Below are positions 1-9,644 of a stretch of DNA of 64,000 nucleotides, piece by piece. Source of the DNA: Dehalobacter sp. DCM (GTDB taxonomy: Bacteria; Bacillota; Desulfitobacteriia; Desulfitobacteriales; Syntrophobotulaceae). A model generated the notes under the pieces. That model searched no databases. It saw only the letters and a program-made list of their open reading frames with translations, and was not told where the DNA came from. Position 1 is the first letter of the stretch, and every line of letters begins with the position of its first letter. A program made the position numbers and the translations under genes. The stretch is taken from NCBI RefSeq assembly GCF_024972775.1, contig NZ_CP092282.1:1536001-1600000 (forward strand), given 5' to 3'.

Positions 1-1633
1 CGGAAACCCGAAGGCAGCAGAGGCATGTACCAATGACGGCGTCATCACGGTGCAAAAGACAGCCGCGGATAATAAAACAGACGGTTTTGTGAACGTCAAA
101 TTTACATTAAAGAAGAAGGTAAACCCGGAGCGCAGCCCCTCCTTCTATGAGGAAGTTGCCTCTCAAAACACCAACACCGAAGGCATCGCCACCTTTACCG
201 GCCTGGCACCGGGAGATTACAGGCTATATGAGGATGTTCCCAAAGGATACGCGTCGGATTTGAATGATGAAAACAACGGGGCCACCCTGACCGAATTCCG
301 AGAAGGAGAACAACGGGGGCATGTCAGTTCCTATACGTTTAATGTTGTCAACACGCCGGTTGTTGTCCCTGTCCCCAACATTGCCCTAACCAAAACAGCA
401 GATAAGACAACACTGCCCTTGGGCGGAGGAACCGTTGTTTATACGTATAACGTCACCAATCCGGGAGATATGAAGCTCTTTTTGGGGGTCAAACGCGCTT
501 ACGGTGTCAGCGATGACAACGGAACCCCTGAATTTAAGAAGGACGATTTCTTTGCCACCTATGTCTCCGGTGACAGCAATAACAACTATTTACTTGAGCC
601 GGGAGAAACCTGGATCTATACCTCCAGTGAACGCACCATCAAGAAAACAACCACCAATACGGCCACAGCCAAAGGGTATTACGCAAAGGGCGATGAGAAA
701 TATGTGACAGCGACTGCCAGCGCCACGGTTAAGGTAGAACCGCCCATCGATATCGTCAAGACCGCCAACCCCACATCCCTGGCTTATGGCGGCGGCTCCG
801 TCACCTATACCTATGAAGTAACCAATAAAGGCAAAGTACGTCTTTACAAGGTTCAGGTGCTGGATGATAACGGCACCCCCGCGGATCCAACCGACGACTT
901 TACGCCGGAATGCGTCTACGAGATGACCAAGACAGCGGATGTCGAGACAGACAAAATCGGCGACGCTCTCGCTCCGGGCCAGACCTGGAAATATACAGCT
1001 ACACGGACCATTCAAGTGACCACAACCAATACAGCCAAAGTCACTGCTTACCTGTGCGGTGAAATGATCAGCGACGAAGCTAGCGCCACAGTGACCGTTG
1101 CCCCGTATGTCCCGTCGTATAATCCGCCGGCTTCCCGGGTTCTGATTGCCCTTGCCAAGACGGCTAATGTTGCCACCTTGCCCTTTGGCGGCGGACCGGT
1201 AACCTACACCTATACGGTCACCAATCCCGGTGATGTCCTGCTCAGCGGCGTCAGTGTCAAAGATGACAACGGCACACCCAGCGATACAACGGACGATTTC
1301 ACTGCGACCTATGTATCCGGTGATACAGTAAACACGGGGTACCTCGATCCCAGCGAGACCTGGATCTTTACCGCCACCGCCACCGTAAAAGCAACCAAGA
1401 CGAACATCGGGACAGCTGCGGGTACGTATGGCCAGCAGACCGTCACTGCCACCGATAGTGCGGAAGTCATCGTGCTTCCTCAAGAAAAAGTCTTAGTGCC
1501 CACAGATGACGACCCCGTGGCACCACCAGCGAAAGAACTGCCCAAGACCGGCGGCAGTACAGCGGCATTCCTCGTGAGCGGCTCGGCCATCACAGCAGTT
1601 GGCGCACTCGTTCGGCGGTTTAATAAGAAGTAA
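1..1633 (+). CDS. LPXTG-anchored surface protein with SpaA-like and DUF11-like repeats (5' end outside window)
   Basis: The reading frame is open from base 2, so the true start and signal peptide lie upstream; the GTG at 50 is internal. By comparison with the paralogue at 2407 only the signal peptide and a few residues are missing. A SpaA/Cna-B-like domain comes first (ITVQKTA start, LAPGDYRLYEDVPKGY end), then three copies of a DUF11/conserved-repeat-like beta domain, each with a GGG-V-YTY-VTNPG core, a DDNGTP...DDF acidic loop and a GETWIYT-type strand. The C-terminus has LPKTG, a hydrophobic segment and RRFNKK, which is a classical sortase signal for covalent attachment to peptidoglycan. 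It probably serves as a surface stalk or adhesin. A terminator follows at about 1656-1708. The sortase at 60890 is the only one in the window and may or may not act on it. Confidence 0.85.
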   Translation, partial: GNPKAAEACTNDGVITVQKTAADNKTDGFVNVKFTLKKKVNPERSPSFYEEVASQNTNTEGIATFTGLAPGDYRLYEDVPKGYASDLNDENNGATLTEFREGEQRGHVSSYTFNVVNTPVVVPVPNIALTKTADKTTLPLGGGTVVYTYNVTNPGDMKLFLGVKRAYGVSDDNGTPEFKKDDFFATYVSGDSNNNYLLEPGETWIYTSSERTIKKTTTNTATAKGYYAKGDEKYVTATASATVKVEPPIDIVKTANPTSLAYGGGSVTYTYEVTNKGKVRLYKVQVLDDNGTPADPTDDFTPECVYEMTKTADVETDKIGDALAPGQTWKYTATRTIQVTTTNTAKVTAYLCGEMISDEASATVTVAPYVPSYNPPASRVLIALAKTANVATLPFGGGPVTYTYTVTNPGDVLLSGVSVKDDNGTPSDTTDDFTATYVSGDTVNTGYLDPSETWIFTATATVKATKTNIGTAAGTYGQQTVTATDSAEVIVLPQEKVLVPTDDDPVAPPAKELPKTGGSTAAFLVSGSAITAVGALVRRFNKK

Positions 1634-1655
1634 TTCGGCTCAAATAATTAAGCGA

Positions 1656-1708
1656 TAAAAAAGGATTGTTAGCAGGGTGATAACCCGAGGCTGATGATCC
1701 TTTTTTTT
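1656..1708 (+). terminator. Intrinsic terminator after the first surface protein
   Basis: An A-run plus GGAT (1657-1666) pairs with ATCC plus eight T (1697-1708), with a smaller GGGT/ACCC stem inside. It lies 20 nt after the stop codon. Confidence 0.75.
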
Positions 1709-1852
1709 GCCGATGGCCAGCATAGCCAACACCCTGTGTCACCCCGGTGTAATCATGTGACTATTTTGTGACAGACATGTTACGAATTTATGACGGGTAT
1801 AGTTTATTTTATAAATACAATAATATTAAGACAAGCAAGGAATTTGACCCGT

Positions 1853-2089
1853 ATGAACAACAAAATACACTTTTCGCGAAAAACGGTTCATCTTACCGGA
1901 ACACAGGAAGCGACCTTCCTGATCCGGGTTTCTCCCGGTCTGGAAGGCGACATTCAGGGGAAGATCGAACATATCGGATCGGGCCAATACCAGGAATTCC
2001 AAAGCTACGGCCAAATGATCCAGCTGATTAACCGAACACTCGAAGAAACCGGATTACCCATGTCCGATTCTATCTTAAGGAAATGGTAA
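1853..2089 (+). CDS. Small conserved hypothetical protein, copy A
   Basis: A 78-residue protein if it starts at ATG 1853; a longer in-frame start at 1790 has no better support. The central core TFLIRVSPG...GDIQGKIEHI...QEFQSYGQMIQLINRTLEE has the same pattern as the neighbour at 2116 (FLIRIQYRQNASWQGTIQW...RKFRSELELMMLINEA), so the two are tandem paralogues about 70-80 residues long. There is no signal peptide or membrane segment, so it is probably cytoplasmic. The family is recognised only as small clostridial proteins of the FLIRV-x-x-WQG-x-I pattern with no assigned function. It sits between two paralogous surface-protein genes, which may point to a shared regulatory or assembly role; that is inference. 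Confidence 0.6.
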   Translation: MNNKIHFSRKTVHLTGTQEATFLIRVSPGLEGDIQGKIEHIGSGQYQEFQSYGQMIQLINRTLEETGLPMSDSILRKW

Positions 2090-2115
2090 CTATTCTGCCC
2101 AAAGGTGGTGGCGAA

Positions 2116-2334
2116 ATGTCTGAAGAAGAAAAGAACACCGGGACACGGCCCCCGGAAGCATCCTTTCTGATCCGTATCCAATACAGACAGAATGCCAGCT
2201 GGCAGGGAACAATCCAGTGGTTGGACCAGAAGAAGACCCGGAAGTTCCGAAGTGAGCTGGAACTCATGATGCTTATCAATGAAGCCACACAAACAAATCT
2301 GGTTTCATGGAAGAATAAAGAGGAGGTGTCCTAG
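2116..2334 (+). CDS. Small conserved hypothetical protein, copy B
   Basis: A 72-residue protein starting at ATG 2116, preceded by the AAAGGTGGTGG Shine-Dalgarno; the in-frame start at 2083 overlaps the stop of the previous gene and is less likely. It carries the full family pattern FLIRIQYRQNASWQGTIQW followed by a helix RSELELMMLINEA. It is the better conserved member of the tandem pair and ends 72 nt before the surface-protein gene at 2407, so the three may be co-transcribed. Function unknown. Confidence 0.65.
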   Translation: MSEEEKNTGTRPPEASFLIRIQYRQNASWQGTIQWLDQKKTRKFRSELELMMLINEATQTNLVSWKNKEEVS

Positions 2335-2406
2335 CGGAGTATCTTTACTGAATGATATAAAAAGAATTGAAAAAAACGTATTTAATGAAGAGAAGGAGGA
2401 ATAAAC

Positions 2407-4680
2407 ATGCTTAGCAAAAGAAGTTTTTTTGCAAAACCTTTGGCAATTATGACCGCAGTAGTGCTGGTATTTACCCTCGGATTCTTCGGGACTCCGAAGG
2501 AGGCATTAGCCTGCCACAATAATGGTGTCATAACAGTCCAGAAAACTGCCAGCGACAATAATAAAGACGGCTATGAAGGGGTAACATTTACTCTGTACAA
2601 ATGGAATGATAAAAAAGACAGGTATGAAAATGTTGCCAGTAAGTCAACAAAATCCATAGGGAATAAAGGTGAAGTGGAATTCAAAAACCTGACACCAGGA
2701 AAATACGCTATTTCCGAAACAGTTCCCGACGGCTACACGACTAGTTTAAACGATAGTAATAATAAGACAACGCTGATTGAATACAAGTCTAATCCTCATA
2801 AGGGGGATGTTAGCACTCACACGTTTATTGTCGAAAACACTGTTAAACCACCGGCTTTAACCGTTAAGAAAACAGCCAGTGCAGCATCGGTGATGAGCGG
2901 GGATTCAGTTACTTACACGTATGTTGTAAAAAACAGCGATAACAAAGAAATTACTAATATTCAAATAACCGATGATAAAATTGCGGCTGGCCAGATTTCC
3001 GAACCGGAAAAGACCGGCGGTGATTCGGATGGCAAACTGGAAAAAAATGAAATATGGACCTATACGGCTACGGTTGCCCTGACTGCAACGACAACCAATA
3101 CGGTCACTGTAACTGGAAAATGCGGCAGCAAAAACCTGACGGCTACCGATTCGGCCACAGTCAGAGTGACTCAGCCTGATCCTCAGATTAACATTGCAAA
3201 AAGTGCCACTCCGGATACTTTGCCGGTTGGCGGCGGTTCAGTGACCTATACCTATACCGTAACAAATCCCGGTAATGTTCCATTAAGTGATGTTACAGTT
3301 GCCGACGATAAAATCGACCTTTCGTCTGTTGTTCCCACCGGCGATGCCAATAGTGATGGCAAACTTGACACGACTGAAACCTGGATTTACACAGCTGCTG
3401 CAACCCTGACGGAAAGCACCACAAACATGGCGACCGCGAGCGGAACTTATAAAGATATGACTGTAACCGATACAGCCGAATTCACTGTACCGGTCGCCAT
3501 ACCGGAAACAGGAAGCATCGTCATCAATAAAACCTATTCTAATTCGCCTGATTCCGATGCCAACCTGGTCGCTGGATTCGTGTTGACCGGCAGCGAGGAG
3601 TGGAGCGATGAAAAGTCGCTTACCGGCCCGGGCAGCGTAACCTTCAGCGAACTGACTCCCGGCACCTATGAACTGACGGAAAACGCACCGGCAGGATTCA
3701 CACCGTATATTGGAGAACTACTCATGCCGGCAAATTTTTCGGTTGAAGTTGCAGCCGGACAGGCCGTGGTTATCAATATTGTCAATGAATTCAATGTCCA
3801 ACCGGGAGTCAGTATTGTGAAGACCCCAAGCACAGCATCACTGCCATACGGCGGCGGTACGGTAACCTATGAATACACCGTAACCAACACCGGCAATGTC
3901 CCGCTGTATATCGGTCTAGAAGATGTCCTAGATGATAACGGCACACCGCTTGACGATGGGGATGACTTTCCTGCAGATTATGTCTCCGGTGACGACAATG
4001 AAAATGATTTACTTAACATAGGTGAAGTTTGGAAATTCACCTCGGATAGCATCAATCTCACAGCAACAACGACCAATAAAGTCGTTGTGACTGCCTGGAC
4101 GCATAGAGAAGACAGAGTGACAGCTGAAGCGACAGCCACTGTCACCGTCGGAACCCCGCCGGTAATTCCAACAATTCCTCAGATCGCTATCGTTAAGGAA
4201 GCAAATGTTTCCGTGATGACGGCTGCCGGTGATGTAACCTACACCTATAAAGTTACCAATCCTGGCAACGTGCCTCTGACTGGTGTAACAGTCAAAGATG
4301 ACAACGGAACACCTGCTGTTACAACAGATGATTTCAGCCCTGCCTTTGGTTCTGGCGATACGGTTAACGTTGGTGTTCTCGATCCGGGTGAAACCTGGAT
4401 TTATACAGCCACTAAAAATATCGCTGTGACCACCACGAATATCGCTGTGGCAACAGGAAACTATGGAATAGAGTTGGCAACAGCCACGGATTCCGCTGAA
4501 GTTACTGTGCAGTCTCCGGAACAACCGGTCTTAGTCCCGGGAGAACAAGGTGACGAAGCTGTAGCAGCAGCGGATGACCAGCCCGCGTTGCCTCAAACCG
4601 GTGGCAACACAGCAGCTTATATCCTGAGCGGCTCAGTCATCACCGCCATTGGCGCGCTGATCCGTCGGTTCCAAAAATAA
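2407..4680 (+). CDS. LPXTG-anchored multi-repeat surface protein
   Basis: 757 residues with an AGAAGGAGG Shine-Dalgarno just upstream. Residues 1-35 are a signal peptide (charged MLSKRSFFAK, hydrophobic core, cleavage near ALA-C). A SpaA/Cna-B-like domain spans about 38-147, two DUF11-like repeats about 150-365, a second SpaA-like domain about 370-465 (SIVINKTYSN start, LTPGTYELTE end) and two more DUF11-like repeats about 475-700, both with DDNGTP acidic loops. The C-terminus has LPQTG at about 728, a hydrophobic segment and RRFQK, so it should be anchored to the wall by sortase. It closely resembles the truncated protein at the window start but carries an extra SpaA domain and repeat, which suggests duplication and repeat shuffling. 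It is probably a cell-surface stalk/adhesin; the ligand cannot be read from sequence. Confidence 0.88.
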   Translation: MLSKRSFFAKPLAIMTAVVLVFTLGFFGTPKEALACHNNGVITVQKTASDNNKDGYEGVTFTLYKWNDKKDRYENVASKSTKSIGNKGEVEFKNLTPGKYAISETVPDGYTTSLNDSNNKTTLIEYKSNPHKGDVSTHTFIVENTVKPPALTVKKTASAASVMSGDSVTYTYVVKNSDNKEITNIQITDDKIAAGQISEPEKTGGDSDGKLEKNEIWTYTATVALTATTTNTVTVTGKCGSKNLTATDSATVRVTQPDPQINIAKSATPDTLPVGGGSVTYTYTVTNPGNVPLSDVTVADDKIDLSSVVPTGDANSDGKLDTTETWIYTAAATLTESTTNMATASGTYKDMTVTDTAEFTVPVAIPETGSIVINKTYSNSPDSDANLVAGFVLTGSEEWSDEKSLTGPGSVTFSELTPGTYELTENAPAGFTPYIGELLMPANFSVEVAAGQAVVINIVNEFNVQPGVSIVKTPSTASLPYGGGTVTYEYTVTNTGNVPLYIGLEDVLDDNGTPLDDGDDFPADYVSGDDNENDLLNIGEVWKFTSDSINLTATTTNKVVVTAWTHREDRVTAEATATVTVGTPPVIPTIPQIAIVKEANVSVMTAAGDVTYTYKVTNPGNVPLTGVTVKDDNGTPAVTTDDFSPAFGSGDTVNVGVLDPGETWIYTATKNIAVTTTNIAVATGNYGIELATATDSAEVTVQSPEQPVLVPGEQGDEAVAAADDQPALPQTGGNTAAYILSGSVITAIGALIRRFQK

Positions 4681-4715
4681 AAGATAATATCTGACAGGCA
4701 TTCAACCTCGAACTG

Positions 4716-4750
4716 CTAAAAGGCGTCACTGTGTGACGCCTTTTAGTTTT
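4716..4750 (+). terminator. Intrinsic terminator after the second surface protein
   Basis: A perfect 14-bp stem, CTAAAAGGCGTCAC (4716-4729) with GTGACGCCTTTTAG (4733-4746), has a 3-nt loop and is followed by TTTT. It separates the surface-protein block from the pilus operon. Confidence 0.9.
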
Positions 4751-4871
4751 GACATGGTTTGTGACATAAATGTCATTGCCAAATATAGCGGGTACGATTT
4801 CCTGAACGTATTTATGATGATAAACTGATATTACAATAGGTACTAAATATTGACAAAAAATTACAGAAGTA

Positions 4872-4901
4872 TTTACTTTTTCTACATACTTGTTATATAC
4901 T
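4872..4901 (+). promoter_or_regulatory. Candidate sigma-A promoter for the pilus operon
   Basis: TTTACT at 4872-4877 and TATACT at 4896-4901 with an 18-bp spacer, about 90 nt upstream of pilB in an AT-rich stretch. The -35 is weak. The rest of 4751-4980 holds no other recognisable element; no cyclic-di-GMP riboswitch core was seen. Confidence 0.35.
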
Positions 4902-4988
4902 TAAATTAGAGATATTATGCGTAATAATCGGACAATTCTTTTATAAGTTATTTCTGAGTTATAGAATTTTATACTGCTACACGAAAAG

Positions 4989-6740
4989 GTGATGGACATT
5001 AATAACTCTGGCCTGAATGGAAAAACTAATACGGGGTTGGACAGGTTCTTTGAGAACAATAAAAATAGTTTTCGCAAAATCGGTGATTTACTTATAGAAA
5101 CGGGCGCGATTTCAGAAGAGGACCTCAAAAAGGCACTCGTTCTTCAAAAAAAAACCGGCAACCGGCTTGGTGAAGTATTGATCAGTAACGGTTTCCTTGA
5201 AGAGCGTGTCTTGCTTGAGATCCTGGGATATCAGACAGGTATGTCCTATATCGATCTGGAGAGTCAGAGTATCAACCCGGATATCCCGAATTTAATCCAG
5301 GAAAACATGGCACGCAGACACCTGGCCTTTCCCTGGCGCAAACATGACAATACACTTTCAGTTGCAATGGTTGATCCGATGAATGTATATGCTATTGATG
5401 ATATCCGTTTAAGCACCGGTATGGAAATCGAACCGATGTTTGCTGGAGAAAAGGACGTTGTCAAAGCCATCGACCGATACTATGGGAGACAAAGTGCAGA
5501 ACAGGCGGTCGAAGATTTAAAGCGCCAATTCGATTTAACTGACGCGAATGAACTGAGCGAAGCGGCATTAGCCGACATCAATAATGCGCCGATGGTTCGG
5601 TTGGTCAATAATCTGATCCGGCAAGCTATCCAAATGCGGGCCAGCGATATCCACATCGAACCCTTTGAGGCAAGCGTCCGGATTCGTTTCCGGATCGACG
5701 GTGAATTGCAGGAAATCATGACACTGCAAAAAGCTTCCCACTCCGCATTAATCACTCGGATTAAGATTATGGGAAGAATGGATATCGCAGAGAAACGCAT
5801 TCCCCTCGACGGCAGGGTGGAGACTGAAATTGACGGCAGGATGATTGATATGCGGCTGTCATCTTTACCGACAATGTTTGGGGAAAAGATGGTTATCCGG
5901 TTGCTTGACCAGGGCGGGTTCCTGGTCACCAAGAAAGACTTGGGGTTTACTCCGGATAATATGAAACGGTTCGATACGATTGTCAGTCATCCGAACGGGA
6001 TCATCCTTGTCACCGGGCCCACCGGCAGCGGTAAATCAACGACACTCTATTCCATTATGCTGGAATTAAATAAAACTAACCGCAATATTATCACCATTGA
6101 GGATCCGGTCGAATACCGCTTATTCGGGATCAATCAAGTCCAGGTCAACAACAAAGCCGGTCTGACTTTCGCCAGCGGACTTCGTTCAATTCTCCGTCAG
6201 GATCCGGATATTATCATGGTTGGGGAGATTCGGGATGCCGAAACAGCGCAAATCGCAGTCCGGGCTGCTATTACCGGACACTTGGTAATCAGTACCATGC
6301 ATACGAACGACACTGCGGCAACCGTCTCGCGGTTGATCGATATGGGTATCGAACCCTACCTGATCTCATCCTGTCTGGTCGGTGTGCTGGCTCAGCGTTT
6401 AGTACGCAAACTTTGTCCCAATTGCAAAGAAAAATATCTGGCCGGGGAAAATGATAAAAAACTAATCGGTGCCAGGGATGAAGAAGTCATTCTCTATCGG
6501 GCCAAAGGATGCAATTCCTGTAGTCTGACCGGGTATAAAGGCAGGACTGCTATCGCGGAAATCATGCCGATCAGCCGCTCAATCCATAATTTGATTGATA
6601 ATAAGCGACCGATCGAAGAAATCAGGGAGGCAGCGAAAGCAGACGGTATTATCACCCTGCAGGAAAACTGCACCGAATTGGTACGGACAGGGGTAACATC
6701 GATCGAAGAATTATTGAAGCATAAATACAATTTGGAATGA
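4989..6740 (+). CDS. pilB: Type IV pilus extension ATPase PilB with MshEN-like N-terminus
   Basis: 583 residues if read from GTG 4989; ATG 4992 follows immediately and is equally likely. The AAAAGG upstream is unusually close to both. Residues about 20-140 form a GspE_N/MshEN-like domain (RLGEVLISNG...LLEILGYQTG), a fold known in relatives to bind cyclic-di-GMP. The ATPase domain has Walker A GPTGSGKST at about 342 and Walker B/Asp box IIMVGEIRDAETA at about 406. Two CxxC pairs (CPNC at about 475, CNSC at about 507) form the zinc knuckle typical of PilB. The cytoplasmic hexamer powers pilin polymerisation through PilC. First gene of the pilus operon; pilT starts 3 nt after its stop. Confidence 0.95.
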   Translation: MMDINNSGLNGKTNTGLDRFFENNKNSFRKIGDLLIETGAISEEDLKKALVLQKKTGNRLGEVLISNGFLEERVLLEILGYQTGMSYIDLESQSINPDIPNLIQENMARRHLAFPWRKHDNTLSVAMVDPMNVYAIDDIRLSTGMEIEPMFAGEKDVVKAIDRYYGRQSAEQAVEDLKRQFDLTDANELSEAALADINNAPMVRLVNNLIRQAIQMRASDIHIEPFEASVRIRFRIDGELQEIMTLQKASHSALITRIKIMGRMDIAEKRIPLDGRVETEIDGRMIDMRLSSLPTMFGEKMVIRLLDQGGFLVTKKDLGFTPDNMKRFDTIVSHPNGIILVTGPTGSGKSTTLYSIMLELNKTNRNIITIEDPVEYRLFGINQVQVNNKAGLTFASGLRSILRQDPDIIMVGEIRDAETAQIAVRAAITGHLVISTMHTNDTAATVSRLIDMGIEPYLISSCLVGVLAQRLVRKLCPNCKEKYLAGENDKKLIGARDEEVILYRAKGCNSCSLTGYKGRTAIAEIMPISRSIHNLIDNKRPIEEIREAAKADGIITLQENCTELVRTGVTSIEELLKHKYNLE

Positions 6741-6743
6741 GGG

Positions 6744-7802
6744 ATGTCAATGGATATCTTTGAATTATTCCGGCATACGTACGACGCCAAAGCATCAGAC
6801 CTGCATATCACCGTCGGCATCCCGCCGGTGATTAGGGCTAACGGCAGCCTTAGATCGCTGGCTTACGAAGCGTTAACACCCACTGATGTGATGAGCTTGC
6901 TCCAGCAGATCATGAAGCCAGTGCAGTTGAAAGAACTGGAAAATAAGCATGAATTGGATTTTTCCTTTTCCCACAGCGGATTTGGCCGTTTCAGGGTTAA
7001 TGTCTATAAACAGAGAGGAACATTCAGCGCGGCTTTCCGATCGGTCATGGGCAGGATCCCCTCCATCGAGGAGCTGGGACTGCCGCCGGTCATCAATGAG
7101 TTAACGAGCAAACAGCGCGGACTGATTTTAGTGACAGGGCCGACGGGAAGCGGCAAAACGACAACCTTGGCCTACATGATCGATAAAATGAATCACGAAC
7201 GAAAATCGCACATCATTACCTTGGAAGATCCGATCGAATATCTGTATAAACATGATCAATGCATTATTAACCAGCGGGAAGTCGGGAGTGATGTCGACAG
7301 CTTCTCCAATGGACTGCGGGCGGCACTGCGCCAGGATCCGGATGTTATCTTAGTCGGCGAGATGCGGGATCTGGAAACGATTAGCATTGCGGTTACGGCA
7401 GCGGAAACAGGGCATTTGGTATTGTCTACACTGCATACGGTCGGTGCTGCGAAAACAATCGACCGTATCGTTGATGTCTTTCCGCCACATCAGCAGCAGC
7501 AAATCCGGATTCAGCTCTCTACAGTCTTGGAAGGAATCGTCTCCCAGCAATTATTGCCGACGGCGGATCAAAAGAGCCGTACTGTCGCTGTAGAAGTGAT
7601 GCTGGCCAATAACGCGATCCGCAACTTGATCCGCGAGAATAAAACCTATCAGATTCAAAATGTCATTCAAACCGGTGCAAAACAGGGGATGCAAACTATG
7701 GACGGAAGCCTTCTCAGCTTATACCGTCAGGGGACGATCACCCAGGAAGACGTGTTTAAATATTGCATGGAGACGGATATCGTCAGACGCTATATTAATT
7801 AA
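6744..7802 (+). CDS. pilT: Type IV pilus retraction ATPase PilT
   Basis: 352 residues, the normal length for PilT. Walker A is GPTGSGKTTT at about residue 131, the Walker B region is DVILVGEMRDLETI, and the C-terminal AIRNLIRE motif that distinguishes retraction ATPases is present. A second in-frame ATG at 6750 is possible. Its presence implies retractable pili, hence twitching, surface sensing or DNA uptake. It lies between pilB and pilC with a 3-nt gap upstream, indicating co-translation. Confidence 0.95.
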   Translation: MSMDIFELFRHTYDAKASDLHITVGIPPVIRANGSLRSLAYEALTPTDVMSLLQQIMKPVQLKELENKHELDFSFSHSGFGRFRVNVYKQRGTFSAAFRSVMGRIPSIEELGLPPVINELTSKQRGLILVTGPTGSGKTTTLAYMIDKMNHERKSHIITLEDPIEYLYKHDQCIINQREVGSDVDSFSNGLRAALRQDPDVILVGEMRDLETISIAVTAAETGHLVLSTLHTVGAAKTIDRIVDVFPPHQQQQIRIQLSTVLEGIVSQQLLPTADQKSRTVAVEVMLANNAIRNLIRENKTYQIQNVIQTGAKQGMQTMDGSLLSLYRQGTITQEDVFKYCMETDIVRRYIN

Positions 7803-7838
7803 TAGGAAATGACTTCCGGGAATGCAGGGGGAGAAAAA

Positions 7839-9038
7839 ATGGCAAATTACGAAGTCAAAGCGTTGACCAACTCAGGCACCAGTGTCCGGACGACGGTCGT
7901 TGCCGAGACCAAAATGGAAGCCCTGGACATTATCAAAAGACAAAACCAATACCCTTTGTCTATCCAGGAAACCAGCGGCAAAGACCTGTCAAAAGTGCGT
8001 TTTTCCAAAAAACCGAATGCCAAAGATCTGGCTGTTTTCTGCCGCCAGTTTTATACGATGCTCAATGCAGGTATATCGATCATCAAGTGCCTGGATATTC
8101 TGCGGCTCCAGCTGGATAACCGGAAGCTGAGGGAAGCAGTCACTAACGTCTATGAAGACGTGCAAAAAGGACAGATTCTTTCAGTCGCCATGAAGAAACA
8201 TTCTGTATTCCCGGACCTGATGACTCAGATGGTCGCTGCAGGCGAATCCAGCGGTACCTTGGATACGTTATTGGAACGAATGGCCGTACAATACGAGAAA
8301 GACAATAAGATAAACAATAAGATCCATACGGCGATGATCTATCCGATCATCCTTTGCGTCTTGGCGATTGCCGTCGTGATACTCTTGCTGACAGCGGTGA
8401 TGCCGACATTTATCGGGCTGTTCCAGTCCAGCGGCATTCAGCTTCCCTGGCCAACACGGGTCGTGCTGGGGGCCAGCAACGGACTCCGTTCCTACTGGTA
8501 TATTTTCCTGATCATCATTGCCGCGCTGATCTATGTCATTAAGAGACTGCTTGGCAATGAAAACAGCCGCTATAAGCTTCATCGTTTAAGTTTGCGTTTG
8601 CCGATCGTCAATAAATCCATCCGGATAATCTATTCGGCCCGGTTTGCCAGGACCTTAGGAACGCTTCTGGCAAGCGGTATCTCACTAATCCCGGCTCTGG
8701 ACGGGGCAGCCAGCGTCGTCGGCAATCTTGTCGTAGTAAGAGAGATCAAGAAAGTCGTCGAAGAAATCCGGGAAGGCGTCAGCCTCTCCGATTTACTTCA
8801 TAAAACCCTGCTTTTCCCGCCGATGCTGGTCAGTATGGTCCGTATCGGGGAAGAATCCGGTAGTCTGGAAAATATCCTGGATAAGACGGCCAATTTTTAC
8901 GACGAGGAAGCGGAAGTATCCCTGCAGAAACTCGTATCCATGCTCGAACCGGTTTTTATCCTGATCATGGCCGCACTAATTGGGTTTATTGTGATAGCGA
9001 TTCTCATGCCGGTCTTCGACTTGTCCAAAACAGTATAG
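7839..9038 (+). CDS. pilC: Type IV pilus inner-membrane platform protein PilC
   Basis: 399 residues from ATG 7839, which has an AGGGGGAGA Shine-Dalgarno; an in-frame ATG at 7809 lacks one. Two T2SSF domains are visible (around FCRQFYTMLNAGISI and FARTLGTLLASGISL), with membrane helices after each and at the C-terminus (EPVFILIMAALIGFIVIAIL). It is the membrane platform that couples PilB and PilT to the growing pilus. Standard length and order. Confidence 0.95.
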   Translation: MANYEVKALTNSGTSVRTTVVAETKMEALDIIKRQNQYPLSIQETSGKDLSKVRFSKKPNAKDLAVFCRQFYTMLNAGISIIKCLDILRLQLDNRKLREAVTNVYEDVQKGQILSVAMKKHSVFPDLMTQMVAAGESSGTLDTLLERMAVQYEKDNKINNKIHTAMIYPIILCVLAIAVVILLLTAVMPTFIGLFQSSGIQLPWPTRVVLGASNGLRSYWYIFLIIIAALIYVIKRLLGNENSRYKLHRLSLRLPIVNKSIRIIYSARFARTLGTLLASGISLIPALDGAASVVGNLVVVREIKKVVEEIREGVSLSDLLHKTLLFPPMLVSMVRIGEESGSLENILDKTANFYDEEAEVSLQKLVSMLEPVFILIMAALIGFIVIAILMPVFDLSKTV

Positions 9039-9147
9039 AGAGGGGGAGAATATTGCCAAGAGGGCGCAGTCGATGGAAAAATAATGGATAATACTTAATT
9101 GGTTTACGGAAAAAATTAAAAATAAGAAAGTTAAAGGAGAGAAGAAC

Positions 9148-9576
9148 ATGTTACTTCAAAAAATGAACAAACAAATGAAAAACAAGAAAGGATTTACCCT
9201 GATCGAGCTGATAGTCGTCATGGCTATTCTGGCGATCTTGGCTGCGATTGCGATCCCGCGGTTCAATAATATGCGACTACAAGCTGCTTTTAATGCTGAT
9301 GGAGCTACTGCAACGCAGATTGTTAATGCAGCAAGGATTCAAGAAACGCAAACTGGATTCGCTGTTTCAAAGTTAACGCAAACAGACACTGTAGCTAACG
9401 GTGACCTACAAAAAACATATATGGAAGTGCCAACTCCACAGGTGGGTGGTTCATTTACAATTGGTAAGGACGCATCTGGACATTACCAAGTGACCTTTAC
9501 GGCAGCTGGCACTTATGCAGCTATATCTGCTGCAGCGCAAGTTGTAACTGAAGGCACAAAATATGTTGCACCGTAA
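9148..9576 (+). CDS. pilA: Major type IV pilin
   Basis: 142-residue precursor with an AAAGGAGAG Shine-Dalgarno. A 14-residue positively charged leader ends in KKG, followed by the type III signal FTLIELIVVMAILAILAAIAIP with Glu at mature position 5, so cleavage is between G and F. The mature protein is about 128 residues, Ala/Thr-rich, with no Cys pair (no classical D-loop disulphide), which is usual for clostridial pilins. Gene position, size and a distinct leader region make it the likely main subunit. Processing requires a prepilin peptidase, whose local copy is broken. Confidence 0.92.
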   Translation: MLLQKMNKQMKNKKGFTLIELIVVMAILAILAAIAIPRFNNMRLQAAFNADGATATQIVNAARIQETQTGFAVSKLTQTDTVANGDLQKTYMEVPTPQVGGSFTIGKDASGHYQVTFTAAGTYAAISAAAQVVTEGTKYVAP

Positions 9577-9644
9577 TAAATCGCTTATTAGGTTAAGTAC
9601 TAGGGATATTTGTTGGCTTAATTTATTGTTTCATTTTAAATAAA

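Noticed and set aside
590..1483. 297-codon open frame on the minus strand
   Set aside because: It is the mirror of the repetitive surface-protein gene; there is no ribosome site and its composition is unlike a real protein.
1768..2031. 87-codon plus-strand frame
   Set aside because: Overlaps the small conserved gene at 1853 in another phase; only the latter shows homology to its neighbour.
4009..4524. 171-codon minus-strand frame
   Set aside because: Shadow of the DUF11-like repeats in the second surface protein; it looks like the other mirror frame for the same reason.
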